Origin: RGIG1995 sp045126815
Lineage (GTDB): Bacteria > Bacillota > Clostridia > Oscillospirales > CAG-272
Direction of reading: 5' to 3'
NCBI GenBank assembly: GCA_045126815.1
Contig: JBGVPD010000067.1
Span: 1 to 29,422, forward strand
DNA: 29,422 nt
In this document: positions 1-6,866 of the stretch, piece by piece
Layout of the letters: every line of letters begins with the position of its first letter
How positions within the stretch are numbered: the first letter of the stretch is position 1
The notes under the pieces: generated by a model
The model's database searches: none
Told to the model about the DNA's origin: nothing
Seen by the model: only the letters and a program-made list of their open reading frames with translations
Program-made: the position numbers and the translations under genes

Positions 1-190
1 TTGTATATTGGTACAGCGGTGTGCCACCTTCCTCTCGGAGGAAGGCTTTTATCACGACCCGTTTACGGGTAGCTGATAACAATTGCATGGCTGGCAGGCC
101 AATAAAAAGCGCACTTGTGCGCCGCCAGTATCGGGTAGGGCTATGCCCGAAAATGAAATACCCCCCGTTCCACGGGGGGATATTTATTTT
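1..190 (+). ncRNA. Probable structured non-coding RNA (3' part), possibly raiA-type, ending in an intrinsic terminator
   Basis: This stretch is clearly more GC-rich than its surroundings and is packed with short perfect hairpins. Examples are CCTTCCTC/GAGGAAGG near 28-46, ACCCG/CGGGT at 57-70, GCGCAC/GTGCGC near 109-122 nested inside CTGGC/GCCAG, and GGGC/GCCC at 138-148. It ends in a perfect terminator hairpin at 161-179. A 72-residue open frame runs through it but has no ribosome binding site and no protein-like composition. The block GCTGATAAC...TTGCATGGCTGG next to a CCCG/CGGG hairpin resembles my memory of the raiA RNA motif of Firmicutes and Actinobacteria, but I could not search Rfam. 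The 5' end may lie outside the window. That it is a structured RNA is fairly secure; the family name is a guess. Confidence 0.55.
161..190 (+). terminator. Bidirectional intrinsic terminator
   Basis: CCCCCCGT at 161-168 pairs perfectly with ACGGGGGG at 172-179 around a 3-base loop. On the + strand it is followed by ATATTTATTTT. On the minus strand it is followed by TATTTCATTTT. It therefore probably stops both the + strand RNA and the converging amino acid transporter operon, whose last gene ends at 196. Confidence 0.85.
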
Positions 191-195
191 AAGTA

Positions 196-918
196 TTATA
201 GAACTTTTGAAAGAAAATCTTTTAATCTGGGGTGTTTAGGATTGTTGAAGAATTCTTGAGGAGTAGCTTCTTCCATAATTTTACCGTCATCCATAAACAG
301 AATTTTGGTGCCGACCTCTCTTGCAAATCCCATTTCGTGAGTTACGACAACCATAGTCATACCACTGTCTGCAAGTTCTTTCATAAGCTGAAGAACTTCA
401 CCTACCATCTCAGGGTCGAGAGCGGAGGTAGGCTCGTCAAAAAGCATAACGTCGGGGTTCATAGCCAATGCTCTTACAATAGCAACACGCTGTTTCTGTC
501 CGCCCGAAAGCTGAGAAGGGTATGCTTTGGCTTTATCTGCAAGACCAATTCTCTCTAAAAGCGCCATAGCGTTTTTCTCGGCTTCTTCCTTTGTTTGAAG
601 CTTCAACGTTATAGGAGCTAAAGTAATGTTATCGAGTATATTTTTGTTATTAAAAAGATTGAACTGTTGGAAAACCATACCCATTTTCTGTCTTACAGTA
701 TCTATCTTTGTTTTTTTGTCGTTGACTTGTATGCCTTCAAACCAAATTTCGCCCGAAGTGGGAACTTCAAGCATATTCAGGCAACGAAGGAAAGTACTTT
801 TTCCTGAACCTGACGGGCCGACGATAACGATCTTCTCGCCTTTTTCGATTTTATAATCAATGGATTTTAAAACGTCCTGCTTGTTGAAGGATTTACATAA
901 ATTTTTAACCTCTATCAC
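196..918 (-). CDS. glnQ: Polar amino acid ABC transporter, ATP-binding protein (GlnQ-like)
   Basis: This is the cytoplasmic ATPase that powers uptake of a polar amino acid with the permease and lipoprotein encoded just upstream. The 240-residue protein shows Walker A (GPSGSGKST), the ABC signature (LSGGQKQRV), Walker B (VMLFDEPTSALDP) and the H-loop (VVTHEM), at the usual family length. The open frame extends to a TTG at 939, but that codon sits inside the AAGGAG ribosome binding site. The GTG at 918, 11 bases after GGAG, is the better start and gives the typical MIEVKNL opening. It overlaps the end of the permease gene by 14 bases, so translation is probably coupled. The substrate (Gln, Glu, Arg, His or cystine) cannot be told from the ATPase. 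Confidence 0.93.
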   Translation of the reverse strand: MIEVKNLCKSFNKQDVLKSIDYKIEKGEKIVIVGPSGSGKSTFLRCLNMLEVPTSGEIWFEGIQVNDKKTKIDTVRQKMGMVFQQFNLFNNKNILDNITLAPITLKLQTKEEAEKNAMALLERIGLADKAKAYPSQLSGGQKQRVAIVRALAMNPDVMLFDEPTSALDPEMVGEVLQLMKELADSGMTMVVVTHEMGFAREVGTKILFMDDGKIMEEATPQEFFNNPKHPRLKDFLSKVL

Positions 919-1606
919 TTTGAGCAAATCTCCTTTCAAGCATATTAAACAGTTTAGACAAACCGTGAACCATAACGAGATAGATAAGAGCTATCGTCAG
1001 GTAAGGGAAGTAAACGTTTGCTGTACGGCTTATAACTGATTCTGCCGCTTTGGTTAAGTCCATAACGCCCAAATAACCGATAACCGAAGTTTCTTTCAAG
1101 AGGGCAATAAACTCGTTACCAAGAGCGGGGAGCACGTTTTTGAAAGCCTGAGGCAAAACGATCAAACGCATAGTCTGAAGCTGAGAAAGACCGAGAGAAC
1201 GACCTGCTTCCGTTTGACCGCCGTCAACTGCCATAATACCTGCTCTGATAATTTCGGAAACGTAAGCGCCCGAATTTATACCGAAAGCGAAGATACCTAC
1301 AAGAACAGCCTCGTTAGAGAAGACGAAAATTAAGTTGTAGGAAATAAGTAACTGAAGAACAACGGGAGTTCCTCTGATAATTGTTGTATATAATTCGAAG
1401 ATCCAATTAAGGAAAGTGAGTTTGCCCGTCTTTTTATGTAGAACTTTAACAATTGCAACTATGACACCGATAATGATACCCATAAGTGTAGCAGCAAGAG
1501 CTGTTATTATGGTGTTTTGTAATCCTGTAAGGAAATACATATAACGGTTGTCAACGATAAAAGTTCTTTCGAACTGATGGGCTATGTTTTCAAAAAACTG
1601 CATCAT
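905..1606 (-). CDS. glnP: Polar amino acid ABC transporter, permease (GlnP/HisM-like)
   Basis: The 233-residue integral membrane protein has an N-terminal periplasmic-side segment, then about five hydrophobic segments beginning with LQNTIITALAATLMGIIIGV. It carries the EAA loop typical of amino acid permeases (EAGRSLGLSQLQTMRLIVLPQ), which docks on the ATPase. The TTIIRGTPVVLQLL stretch is also characteristic of the HisM/GlnP family. The ATG at 1606 follows a modest AGG with 7-base spacing; a second ATG follows directly. It lies 108 bases downstream of the binding-protein gene, with a strong hairpin in between, and overlaps the ATPase gene. It is a single permease, so the transporter probably works as a homodimer. 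Confidence 0.93.
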   Translation of the reverse strand: MMQFFENIAHQFERTFIVDNRYMYFLTGLQNTIITALAATLMGIIIGVIVAIVKVLHKKTGKLTFLNWIFELYTTIIRGTPVVLQLLISYNLIFVFSNEAVLVGIFAFGINSGAYVSEIIRAGIMAVDGGQTEAGRSLGLSQLQTMRLIVLPQAFKNVLPALGNEFIALLKETSVIGYLGVMDLTKAAESVISRTANVYFPYLTIALIYLVMVHGLSKLFNMLERRFAQSDRG

Positions 1607-1649
1607 TTAACTACCTATAATACCTATAAAATAATATGTGATTACAATA

Positions 1650-1686
1650 CTACTCTCCCTGCGCTAAAAAGCGCTCGGGAGAGTAG
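1650..1686 (-). promoter_or_regulatory. Intercistronic hairpin between binding-protein and permease genes
   Basis: CTACTCTCCC (1650-1659) pairs perfectly with GGGAGAGTAG (1677-1686), and GCGCT (1661-1665) pairs with AGCGC (1670-1674) inside it. No T-run follows on the minus strand (TATTGTAATC), so it is not a normal terminator. By analogy with other ABC operons, it probably stabilises the upstream message so that the binding protein is made in excess over permease and ATPase. That role is inferred. Confidence 0.7.
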
Positions 1687-1714
1687 AGTTTCGTATAAAT
1701 CTTAAAAGAAATAA

Positions 1715-2560
1715 TTAGTCAGCCAAAGCGTTTGTTGTGTGTTCAACGATAAATGAGTCGATCTTGCCTTCGTCAATAAGGTTTTTGATAACCTTGTTAA
1801 CAACTTCGAGAAGAGTATCGTTGCCCTTGGCAACGCAGATTGCGTATTCTTCAGCGGTGTTTGAACCGTCTTCGTAAACGAGTTCGATAGCCTTAAGCGT
1901 TTCGCCACTGTTCTTTGCGATAAGTTCAGCAGGGAGCTTGTCGATTACAACAGCCTGGATTTTGCCTGACTTAAGAGCTTCTGCAGCGAGGTTAGCGTTG
2001 TTGTAGGGAATAACTTCAGCGCCTGTATCTTGAAGGAGACCCTTAACGTCTTTGCCGTCGTCGTCTTTATAACCCTTTACTTCATCAGACATAATGAAGT
2101 CGCCTGTTGTACCCAACTGAACACCGATCTTCATTCCCTTAAGAGATGTGATGTTTTCAAATTCAACGTCAGCAGGGAGAATAACGTACTGTGTACTTGT
2201 TGTGTAAGAAATTGAGAAATCAACTGATTCTTTTCTTTCGTCAGTTACTGTGATTCCGGCAGCGCCCATAGAAGCTTTACCGGACTGAACGGAAGAAATG
2301 ATTGTATCGAATTTAACATTTTCGATAGTGAGCTTAACGCCGAGCTCATCAGCGATAGCTTTAGCGATGTCCATATCAACACCAACGGGTTTGCCCTCAG
2401 ACATATATTCGAAAGGAGGGAATTCTGCGTTTGTGTAAACGATAAGTTCGCCGTTCTTCTTGATAGCGTCAACGCTCTGTTTGTTTGCAGCACTTCCGCA
2501 ACTTGCGAGAACTGCTGTTGCAAGAACGAGCATCATCAATAATGCGATAATCTTTTTCAT
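1715..2560 (-). CDS. glnH: Amino acid ABC transporter, substrate-binding lipoprotein (SBP family 3)
   Basis: This is the extracytoplasmic binding protein that delivers an amino acid to the permease. The 281-residue precursor starts with a lipoprotein signal, charged MKK then a hydrophobic stretch, and a lipobox ending at LASC (Cys 20), so it should be lipid-anchored to the outer membrane face. The mature part has family-3 hallmarks: GELIVYTNAEFPPFEY, GVDMDIAKAIADELG, and the ligand-binding ITVTDERKESVDFS segment, whose Arg normally holds the alpha-carboxylate. Asp in VIDKLPAE normally holds the amine. AGAGAGG lies 10 bases before the ATG. It is the first gene of the operon, behind a good sigma-A promoter. 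Substrate unknown. Confidence 0.92.
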   Translation of the reverse strand: MKKIIALLMMLVLATAVLASCGSAANKQSVDAIKKNGELIVYTNAEFPPFEYMSEGKPVGVDMDIAKAIADELGVKLTIENVKFDTIISSVQSGKASMGAAGITVTDERKESVDFSISYTTSTQYVILPADVEFENITSLKGMKIGVQLGTTGDFIMSDEVKGYKDDDGKDVKGLLQDTGAEVIPYNNANLAAEALKSGKIQAVVIDKLPAELIAKNSGETLKAIELVYEDGSNTAEEYAICVAKGNDTLLEVVNKVIKNLIDEGKIDSFIVEHTTNALAD

Positions 2561-2602
2561 AATGATTGTACCTCTCTTATTGTGTATAATATTTACAGAT
2601 AC

Positions 2603-2631
2603 ACTATACCACTTAATTTTACTAAAATCAA
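2603..2631 (-). promoter_or_regulatory. Sigma-A promoter of the amino acid transporter operon
   Basis: On the minus strand, TTGATT (2631-2626) and TATAGT (2608-2603) are separated by exactly 17 bases. This places the start of transcription near 2596, about 35 bases before the binding-protein start codon. Confidence 0.75.
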
Positions 2632-2805
2632 GGGTTTTTGTATAATTCTACATAATAAATATGAATATTTTGAATAAAGTTATAAAAATCGGTACTTTTG
2701 ACCAATAAAAATGAATAAAATATGCCAATATACATTTGAATGTGAATAAAAATGCAACTTAAAAGTATGTTTGATTTTTCCAATGTTAACAAATTTATAA
2801 TAGTT

Positions 2806-2839
2806 TTGACACAGTGTAAAAAATAAGTTTTATTATAAT
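2806..2839 (+). promoter_or_regulatory. Possible promoter of plsY
   Basis: A perfect -35 box TTGACA (2806-2811) is followed by TATTAT (2831-2836, 19-base spacer) and TATAAT (2834-2839, 22-base spacer). The spacing is longer than ideal, so the -10 assignment is uncertain. The rest of the 2561-2919 gap is AT-rich with no visible gene or structure. Confidence 0.4.
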
Positions 2840-2919
2840 AATATTATGTTGAAATGTATATTATAGAAGAGTATCGAAAAAACTTTAGACAGAAAGTTAA
2901 TAAAATTTTTGGAGATAGT

Positions 2920-3543
2920 ATGGAGATTATTTGGAGTATAATAATTGGATATTTGCTCGGAAGTATTAATCCTGCGGCATTTATTTCGAAGATGAAGCAA
3001 GTAGATTTGAGAGATCGCGGAACGGGAAATTTAGGCGCGACAAACACCCTGCTTGTAATTGGCAAAAAATATGGTATAATGGTTATGATATTTGATATAG
3101 CGAAATCATATTTTGCCGTTAAAATAGCACAGATTTTATTTAAAGAAGTTGTTTTTTCGGGGATATTAGCGGGTACCTTTTCGGTAGTGGGTCATATATA
3201 TCCTTTTTATATGAAGTTTAAGGGCGGCAAAGGTTTGGCGAGTTTCGGCGGTACAATATTAGCATTGGATTACGTTTTGTTTGGAATACTGTTGCTAATA
3301 GCGATGATATGTATGTTTATAGTAAATTATACCGTAGCTATACCGATATCGGCGGCAATACTTTTTCCTTTTATGTACGGAATGAAGGTAAGAAACTTTT
3401 GGGTATTTGTGATATCGTTAGCGCTTAGCGGATTGATAATAGCTAACCATATAGCAAACATAAAAAGAGTAAGACGCGGCGACGACGTAAAGATGCGAGA
3501 GTTTGTATTAAGCCATATATTTGGTTCACGGAATGACACATAA
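2920..3543 (+). CDS. plsY: Glycerol-3-phosphate acyltransferase PlsY
   Basis: PlsY is the membrane enzyme that transfers an acyl group from acyl-phosphate to glycerol-3-phosphate, the first step of phospholipid synthesis in Gram-positives. The 207-residue protein shows the three conserved cytoplasmic motifs: GSINPAAF then RDRGTGNLGATNT near the N-terminus, FKGGKGLASFGG in the middle, and NHIANIKRVRRGDD near the C-terminus. Several hydrophobic segments lie between them. The open frame reaches back to 2854, but the ATG at 2920 has GGAG five bases before it and yields the family's usual MEIIWSIIIGYLLGS start. The motifs are slightly off consensus (Thr for Ser in GSGN), so this could be one of two PlsY copies. 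It probably forms a single-gene unit. Confidence 0.9.
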   Translation: MEIIWSIIIGYLLGSINPAAFISKMKQVDLRDRGTGNLGATNTLLVIGKKYGIMVMIFDIAKSYFAVKIAQILFKEVVFSGILAGTFSVVGHIYPFYMKFKGGKGLASFGGTILALDYVLFGILLLIAMICMFIVNYTVAIPISAAILFPFMYGMKVRNFWVFVISLALSGLIIANHIANIKRVRRGDDVKMREFVLSHIFGSRNDT

Positions 3544-3615
3544 ATTATATCCCCCATACGATTATTGAGCATTTTTTAATCTAATATAAATTTTAACAAA
3601 AACGGAGGAAATTTT

Positions 3616-4380
3616 ATGAATCGTTTAGAAGGAAAGGTTGCCATTGTAACAGGCGCAAATTCAGGCGTTGGAGCGGCAACTGCAGTAAAATTTGCAGCAG
3701 AGGGAGCTAAGGTTGTAATAACAGCGCGCAGAGTTGGTCCTCTTGAAGAGGTTGCAGCAAAGATTCGCGAGGCAGGCGGAGACGTACTTTGCATTCCGAG
3801 TGATATTTCAAAAGTTGAGGATGCAAAGAAAGTAGTTGAACAGACTCTTGAAAAATACGGTAAAATTGATGTTTTGATAAACAATGCGGGTGTTCTTGAT
3901 GAAGGACTTAAGGCAATAGACAAGTTTACAGATAGTGACATGGACAAGGTTATTGATATCAATACCAAGGGTACTATGATCATGATGAGAGAAGTAACTG
4001 CAGAAATGGCAAAGACGGGTTACGGTTCGATTGTAAACGTAGCATCTGTTGCAGGATATTACGGAACAGGCGGCGCAGCTTACGTTGCATCAAAAGCTGC
4101 TATTATCGGCTTGACAAAACATACGGCGCTTCGTTTTGCAGGTACGGGAGTACGTTGTAACACACTCTGTCCCGGAACTATCGTAACACCTATGGTTGCA
4201 GGAATGAACCCTGCAAATCTTGATATGGATATTTTTGGTCAGATGATGAAGCACAACGATTTGAAGGTACAGCCTTGTATGCCCGACGATCTTGCTAATA
4301 TGCTTTTGTTCTTTGCATCAGACGAATCAAGAGCAATCACAGGTCAGGCAATCGTAACAGACTTCGGTTCAACGTTATAA
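3616..4380 (+). CDS. SDR-family NAD(P)-dependent oxidoreductase
   Basis: This is a classical short-chain dehydrogenase/reductase of 254 residues. It has the cofactor motif TGANSGVG (12-19), the structural NNAG motif, and the catalytic set Ser144 (NVASVAG), Tyr156 and Lys160 (YVASK). The C-terminal PGTIVTPMV and ITGQAIVTDFG are typical of the FabG/glucose-1-dehydrogenase subgroup. The substrate cannot be read from the sequence, and the lack of fatty-acid genes nearby argues against a housekeeping FabG. ACGGAGGAAA precedes the ATG, which is a strong site, and codon use looks smoother than in the neighbours, which hints at good expression. An intrinsic terminator follows. It appears to be monocistronic. 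Confidence 0.9.
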   Translation: MNRLEGKVAIVTGANSGVGAATAVKFAAEGAKVVITARRVGPLEEVAAKIREAGGDVLCIPSDISKVEDAKKVVEQTLEKYGKIDVLINNAGVLDEGLKAIDKFTDSDMDKVIDINTKGTMIMMREVTAEMAKTGYGSIVNVASVAGYYGTGGAAYVASKAAIIGLTKHTALRFAGTGVRCNTLCPGTIVTPMVAGMNPANLDMDIFGQMMKHNDLKVQPCMPDDLANMLLFFASDESRAITGQAIVTDFGSTL

Positions 4381-4392
4381 GATAACAAAATT

Positions 4393-4419
4393 AATCCCTC
4401 TTAAACGAGGGATTTTTTT
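4393..4419 (+). terminator. Intrinsic terminator after the SDR gene
   Basis: AATCCCTC (4393-4400) pairs with GAGGGATT (4407-4414) around a 6-base loop and runs into a tract of seven T. Confidence 0.9.
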
Positions 4420-4490
4420 ATTGAAATATTTTTAAAAATATGTTAAAGTGAAACAGTAAAGTCATATTGATACAAAAGAGGGAAGAATGA

Positions 4491-5171
4491 ATGGATTTGA
4501 CGTATAAGCCCATAGCATATATAAAGACGGATTTTCAGCAGAAATTCGGTATACCAAGGCAAAGCGGCAGAGTTAGTTCGCTTAGGGCGAAGATAGTGTT
4601 TTTGCCCGAATACAGAAACAAAGAGGCGTTAAGAGAGATAGAAACATTTTCGCATCTTTGGCTCATATTTGATTTCTCGGAGTCGCATAGAGAAGAGTGG
4701 TCACCCACTGTAAGACCGCCAAGACTGGGCGGAAACAAAAGAGTGGGCGTTTTTGCAAGTCGTTCACCATTTCGACCGAATACGATAGGTCTATCGTGTG
4801 TTGAGCTGATTGACGTCGAATATGACAAAAACGACGGATATAAGCTTATAGTTGGTGGTGCAGACCTGCTAAATAATACGCCTATATTGGATATAAAACC
4901 GTATTTAGCATACAGCGATTCAAAACCTGATGCGAAATGCGGATATGCCGAAAAAGAGGCGGGATACCGTTTAAACGTGATATGCGACGAGCAGTTGTTA
5001 GAGAATGTACCGATTGAAAAGAGAGAAGCTTTAATATCCTGTTTAGAAGAAGATCCAAGGCCGTCATACCAAGACGACGACAGAATATACAGTATGAATT
5101 TTGCAGGAATTGAAGTAAGATTTACTGTAAAAGACGATACTCTAACAATAGTTGAAACAGAAAAAATATAA
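4491..5171 (+). CDS. trmO: tRNA (adenine37-N6)-methyltransferase TrmO (YaeB/TsaA family)
   Basis: TrmO uses SAM to N6-methylate threonylcarbamoyladenosine at position 37 of tRNA-Thr. The 226-residue protein opens with the family's YKPIAYIKTDFQQKFGIPRQ and continues with IETFSHLWLIFDF, the SAM-pocket region VRPPRLGGNKRVGVFASRSPFRPN, and GLSCVELIDV. It has GADLLNNTPILDIKPYL, where the family has a conserved DIKPY, and the C-terminal extension DPRPSYQDDDRIY seen in full-length members. GAGGGAAG precedes the ATG. It stands alone between the SDR terminator and a repeat-containing gap. The identity is secure from these motifs. Confidence 0.93.
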   Translation: MDLTYKPIAYIKTDFQQKFGIPRQSGRVSSLRAKIVFLPEYRNKEALREIETFSHLWLIFDFSESHREEWSPTVRPPRLGGNKRVGVFASRSPFRPNTIGLSCVELIDVEYDKNDGYKLIVGGADLLNNTPILDIKPYLAYSDSKPDAKCGYAEKEAGYRLNVICDEQLLENVPIEKREALISCLEEDPRPSYQDDDRIYSMNFAGIEVRFTVKDDTLTIVETEKI

Positions 5172-5180
5172 ATTAAAGCC

Positions 5181-5236
5181 TTTATCTGTGTGAGAGGTGG
5201 CAGTCGAAGACTGACGGAAAAGGTTGTTTATAACCT
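5181..5236. repeat. Probable degenerate copy of a small dispersed intergenic repeat
   Basis: GAGGTGGCAGTCGAAGACTG followed by ACGGAAAAGGTTGTTT contains the hairpins CAGTC/GACTG (5201-5213) and AGGTT/AACCT (5221-5236). It matches the general layout GAGGTGGCA-stem-CGAAG-stem-TGACGGA-AGGTTGTT that I recall as a widespread clostridial intergenic repeat. No T-run follows, so it is not a terminator. Only one copy lies in this window, so the repeat call rests on memory. Confidence 0.4.
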
Positions 5237-5252
5237 AAATTTTGAATAAAAA

Positions 5253-5277
5253 AGTGTAATAATTTATGTATTACACT
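5253..5277. promoter_or_regulatory. Inverted repeat just upstream of the surface-protein promoter (candidate operator)
   Basis: AGTGTAATA (5253-5261) and TATTACACT (5269-5277) form a perfect 9-base inverted repeat with a 7-base centre, ending three bases before the -35 box of the next promoter. No T-run follows it. The position suits an activator or repressor site; no regulator can be named. Confidence 0.5.
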
Positions 5278-5279
5278 AA

Positions 5280-5308
5280 TTGATATAATCACTCAAATAA
5301 TGTATAAT
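5280..5308 (+). promoter_or_regulatory. Sigma-A promoter of the surface-protein gene
   Basis: TTGATA (5280-5285), a 17-base spacer and TATAAT (5303-5308) give a near-consensus promoter with a leader of about 35 bases to the start codon at 5350. Confidence 0.8.
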
Positions 5309-5349
5309 CAATTCAAATTTATGTATCTTTAAATAAAAGGAGAAAACAA

Positions 5350-6738
5350 ATGAAAAAGACGTTATTATTTTTGTCTGTGATCATAGTAATTATGTCCTCT
5401 ATGATATTCAGCACGTTTTCGGTTAATGCTGAAACATACGGAGATTTGACGTATGCTGTATCAAACGGTAAAGTTAGAATAACAGATTGCAACACCTCTA
5501 TATCCGGCGAACTTGTTATTCCTTCTACTCTTGATGGATATCCTGTTACCGAAATTGGTTACAAGGCTTTCTATAAGTGTACCGGATTGACAAGCGTGAT
5601 AATCCCCGAAGGTGTTATATCTATTGGGGATAATGCATTTCAACGCTGTAGCAATTTGATGAGTGTAGTAATTCCTAATGGGGTTACTCATATTGGTAGG
5701 TATGCATTCTCCGGATGTGGTAGTTTGTCAAATGCAGAAATCCTCACTAGTGTTATTTTTATTGGTGTGGAGGCTTTTTACGAGTGTTGTAGTTTGACAA
5801 GTATACTAATTCCCTATGGGATAACTTCCATTAATTCCGGAGTGTTTTATGGTTGCAGCGGTTTGACAAGTGTAGTGATTCCGGACAGTGTTACTTCTAT
5901 TGAGAATGATGCATTTTGCTATTGCAGCGGTTTGGCAAGTGTAGCGATCCCTAACAGTGTTACTTCTATTGGTGAAGATGCATTTTTTTACTGCAACAGT
6001 TTAAATGACATTTATTATGACGGTACAAAAGACGAATGGAATAAGATTACAATAGGTTCAAATAATTCGACTTTGGACAGTGCAACAAAACATTTTAGCT
6101 ATTCTAAAAACGGTTGGATTTTTGAGAATAATGGATGGTATTTCTACGAAAATAATAAGATCGTAAAGAACTCCTGGAAGAAGGACAGTAAAGGCTGGTG
6201 CTATTTAGGCTCTGACGGCAAGATGTTGACGGATACTTTTGTAAAAGACAGAATCGGTGAATGTTATTTAGACAAGGGCGGTTATTTTATAGAAACAAGC
6301 CGTTGGGTACAGTACAACGGTGGCTGGTACTATCTTGACAAGGGTTACAAGGTCAAAAATGCTTGGAGACAAGACAGTCAAGGTTGGTGCTATTTAGGTT
6401 CAGACGGCAAGATGTTGACAGATACTTTCGTAAAAGACAGCATTGGTGAATGTTATTTAGACAAGGGCGGTTATTTTATAGAAACAAGCCGTTGGATACA
6501 GTATAATGGCGGTTGGTATTATCTAAATAAAGGTTACAAAGTTAAAAACGCCTGGAGACAAGACAGTCAAGGTTGGTGCTATCTTGGTGCTGACGGCAGA
6601 ATGTTAACAAACACTTTTGTAAGAGACAGCGTTGGTGAATGTTATATTGATAATAACGGTTACTTCAAATCAATAAACGGTATGGTTGAAGTAAACGGAA
6701 CTTGGTATATGATCCAAAATGGATACAAAGTAAACTAA
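5350..6738 (+). CDS. Exported leucine-rich-repeat (BspA-like) protein with cell-wall-binding repeats
   Basis: The 462-residue precursor has a signal peptide (MKK, a long hydrophobic core, likely cleavage after SVNA near residue 27). Residues about 60-220 hold BspA/LRR_5 repeats of the form GLTSVIIPEGVISIGDNAF, about seven units each carrying a CxxL element. After an IYYDGTKDEW linker, residues about 250-462 are Trp/Tyr/Gly-rich repeats (GWYYLDKGYKVKN, GWCYLGSDGKMLT) of the choline/cell-wall-binding type, which attach proteins to the wall non-covalently. Two 63-residue units are nearly identical. AAGGAG lies seven bases before the ATG. It has its own promoter and terminator. Adhesion to a host or other surface ligand is likely from the family but not shown. 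No LPXTG anchor is present. Confidence 0.88.
   Translation: MKKTLLFLSVIIVIMSSMIFSTFSVNAETYGDLTYAVSNGKVRITDCNTSISGELVIPSTLDGYPVTEIGYKAFYKCTGLTSVIIPEGVISIGDNAFQRCSNLMSVVIPNGVTHIGRYAFSGCGSLSNAEILTSVIFIGVEAFYECCSLTSILIPYGITSINSGVFYGCSGLTSVVIPDSVTSIENDAFCYCSGLASVAIPNSVTSIGEDAFFYCNSLNDIYYDGTKDEWNKITIGSNNSTLDSATKHFSYSKNGWIFENNGWYFYENNKIVKNSWKKDSKGWCYLGSDGKMLTDTFVKDRIGECYLDKGGYFIETSRWVQYNGGWYYLDKGYKVKNAWRQDSQGWCYLGSDGKMLTDTFVKDSIGECYLDKGGYFIETSRWIQYNGGWYYLNKGYKVKNAWRQDSQGWCYLGADGRMLTNTFVRDSVGECYIDNNGYFKSINGMVEVNGTWYMIQNGYKVN
6193..6735 (+). repeat. Tandem 189-base (63-codon) repeats within the surface-protein gene
   Basis: Unit 1 (6193-6381) and unit 2 (6382-6570) are almost identical in DNA. Both carry the same run around GACAAGGGCGGTTATTTTAT, at 6271 and 6460. 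A third, more diverged and shorter unit follows (6571-6735). The period is an exact multiple of three, so gain or loss of a unit keeps the frame. Confidence 0.9.
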
Positions 6739-6750
6739 TACACAAAAAGC

Positions 6751-6793
6751 AAAAAAGACGACATGATTATATAATTATATGTCGTCTTTTTTT
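6751..6793 (+). terminator. Intrinsic terminator after the surface-protein gene
   Basis: AAAAAAGACGACAT (6751-6764) pairs with ATGTCGTCTTTTTT (from 6779), giving a long stem with a T-rich right arm. Confidence 0.88.
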
Positions 6794-6806
6794 AAAAATA
6801 CAATAT

Positions 6807-6835
6807 AGAGTACGTGGGCTTTGCCCATCTACTCT
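6807..6835. repeat. Second hairpin in the 6739-6945 gap
   Basis: AGAGTA (6807-6812) pairs with TACTCT (6830-6835), and GGGC (6816-6819) with GCCC (6823-6826) inside, with one mismatch between them. It has no T-run of its own and follows the terminator closely. It may be a remnant of a small palindromic element. Function unknown. Confidence 0.5.
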
Positions 6836-6866
6836 CTTATTAATGTAAAAAATCATTTAAACCGTA

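Noticed and set aside
21..239. 72-residue open frame over the left-edge hairpins
   Set aside because: No ribosome binding site, composition unlike a protein, and it runs through several RNA-like hairpins and a terminator into the transporter gene's end.
5181..5236. Terminator for trmO
   Set aside because: No T-run follows either hairpin, so it does not meet the usual pattern.
6193..6735. Tandem repeats as a CRISPR array
   Set aside because: The repeats are 189 bases, in frame within a protein gene, and encode known wall-binding modules.
1650..6835. Hairpins at 1650-1686 and 6807-6835 as copies of one mobile repeat
   Set aside because: Both contain ACTCT and AGAGT arms, but the arms are in opposite order and the loops differ, so they are not copies.
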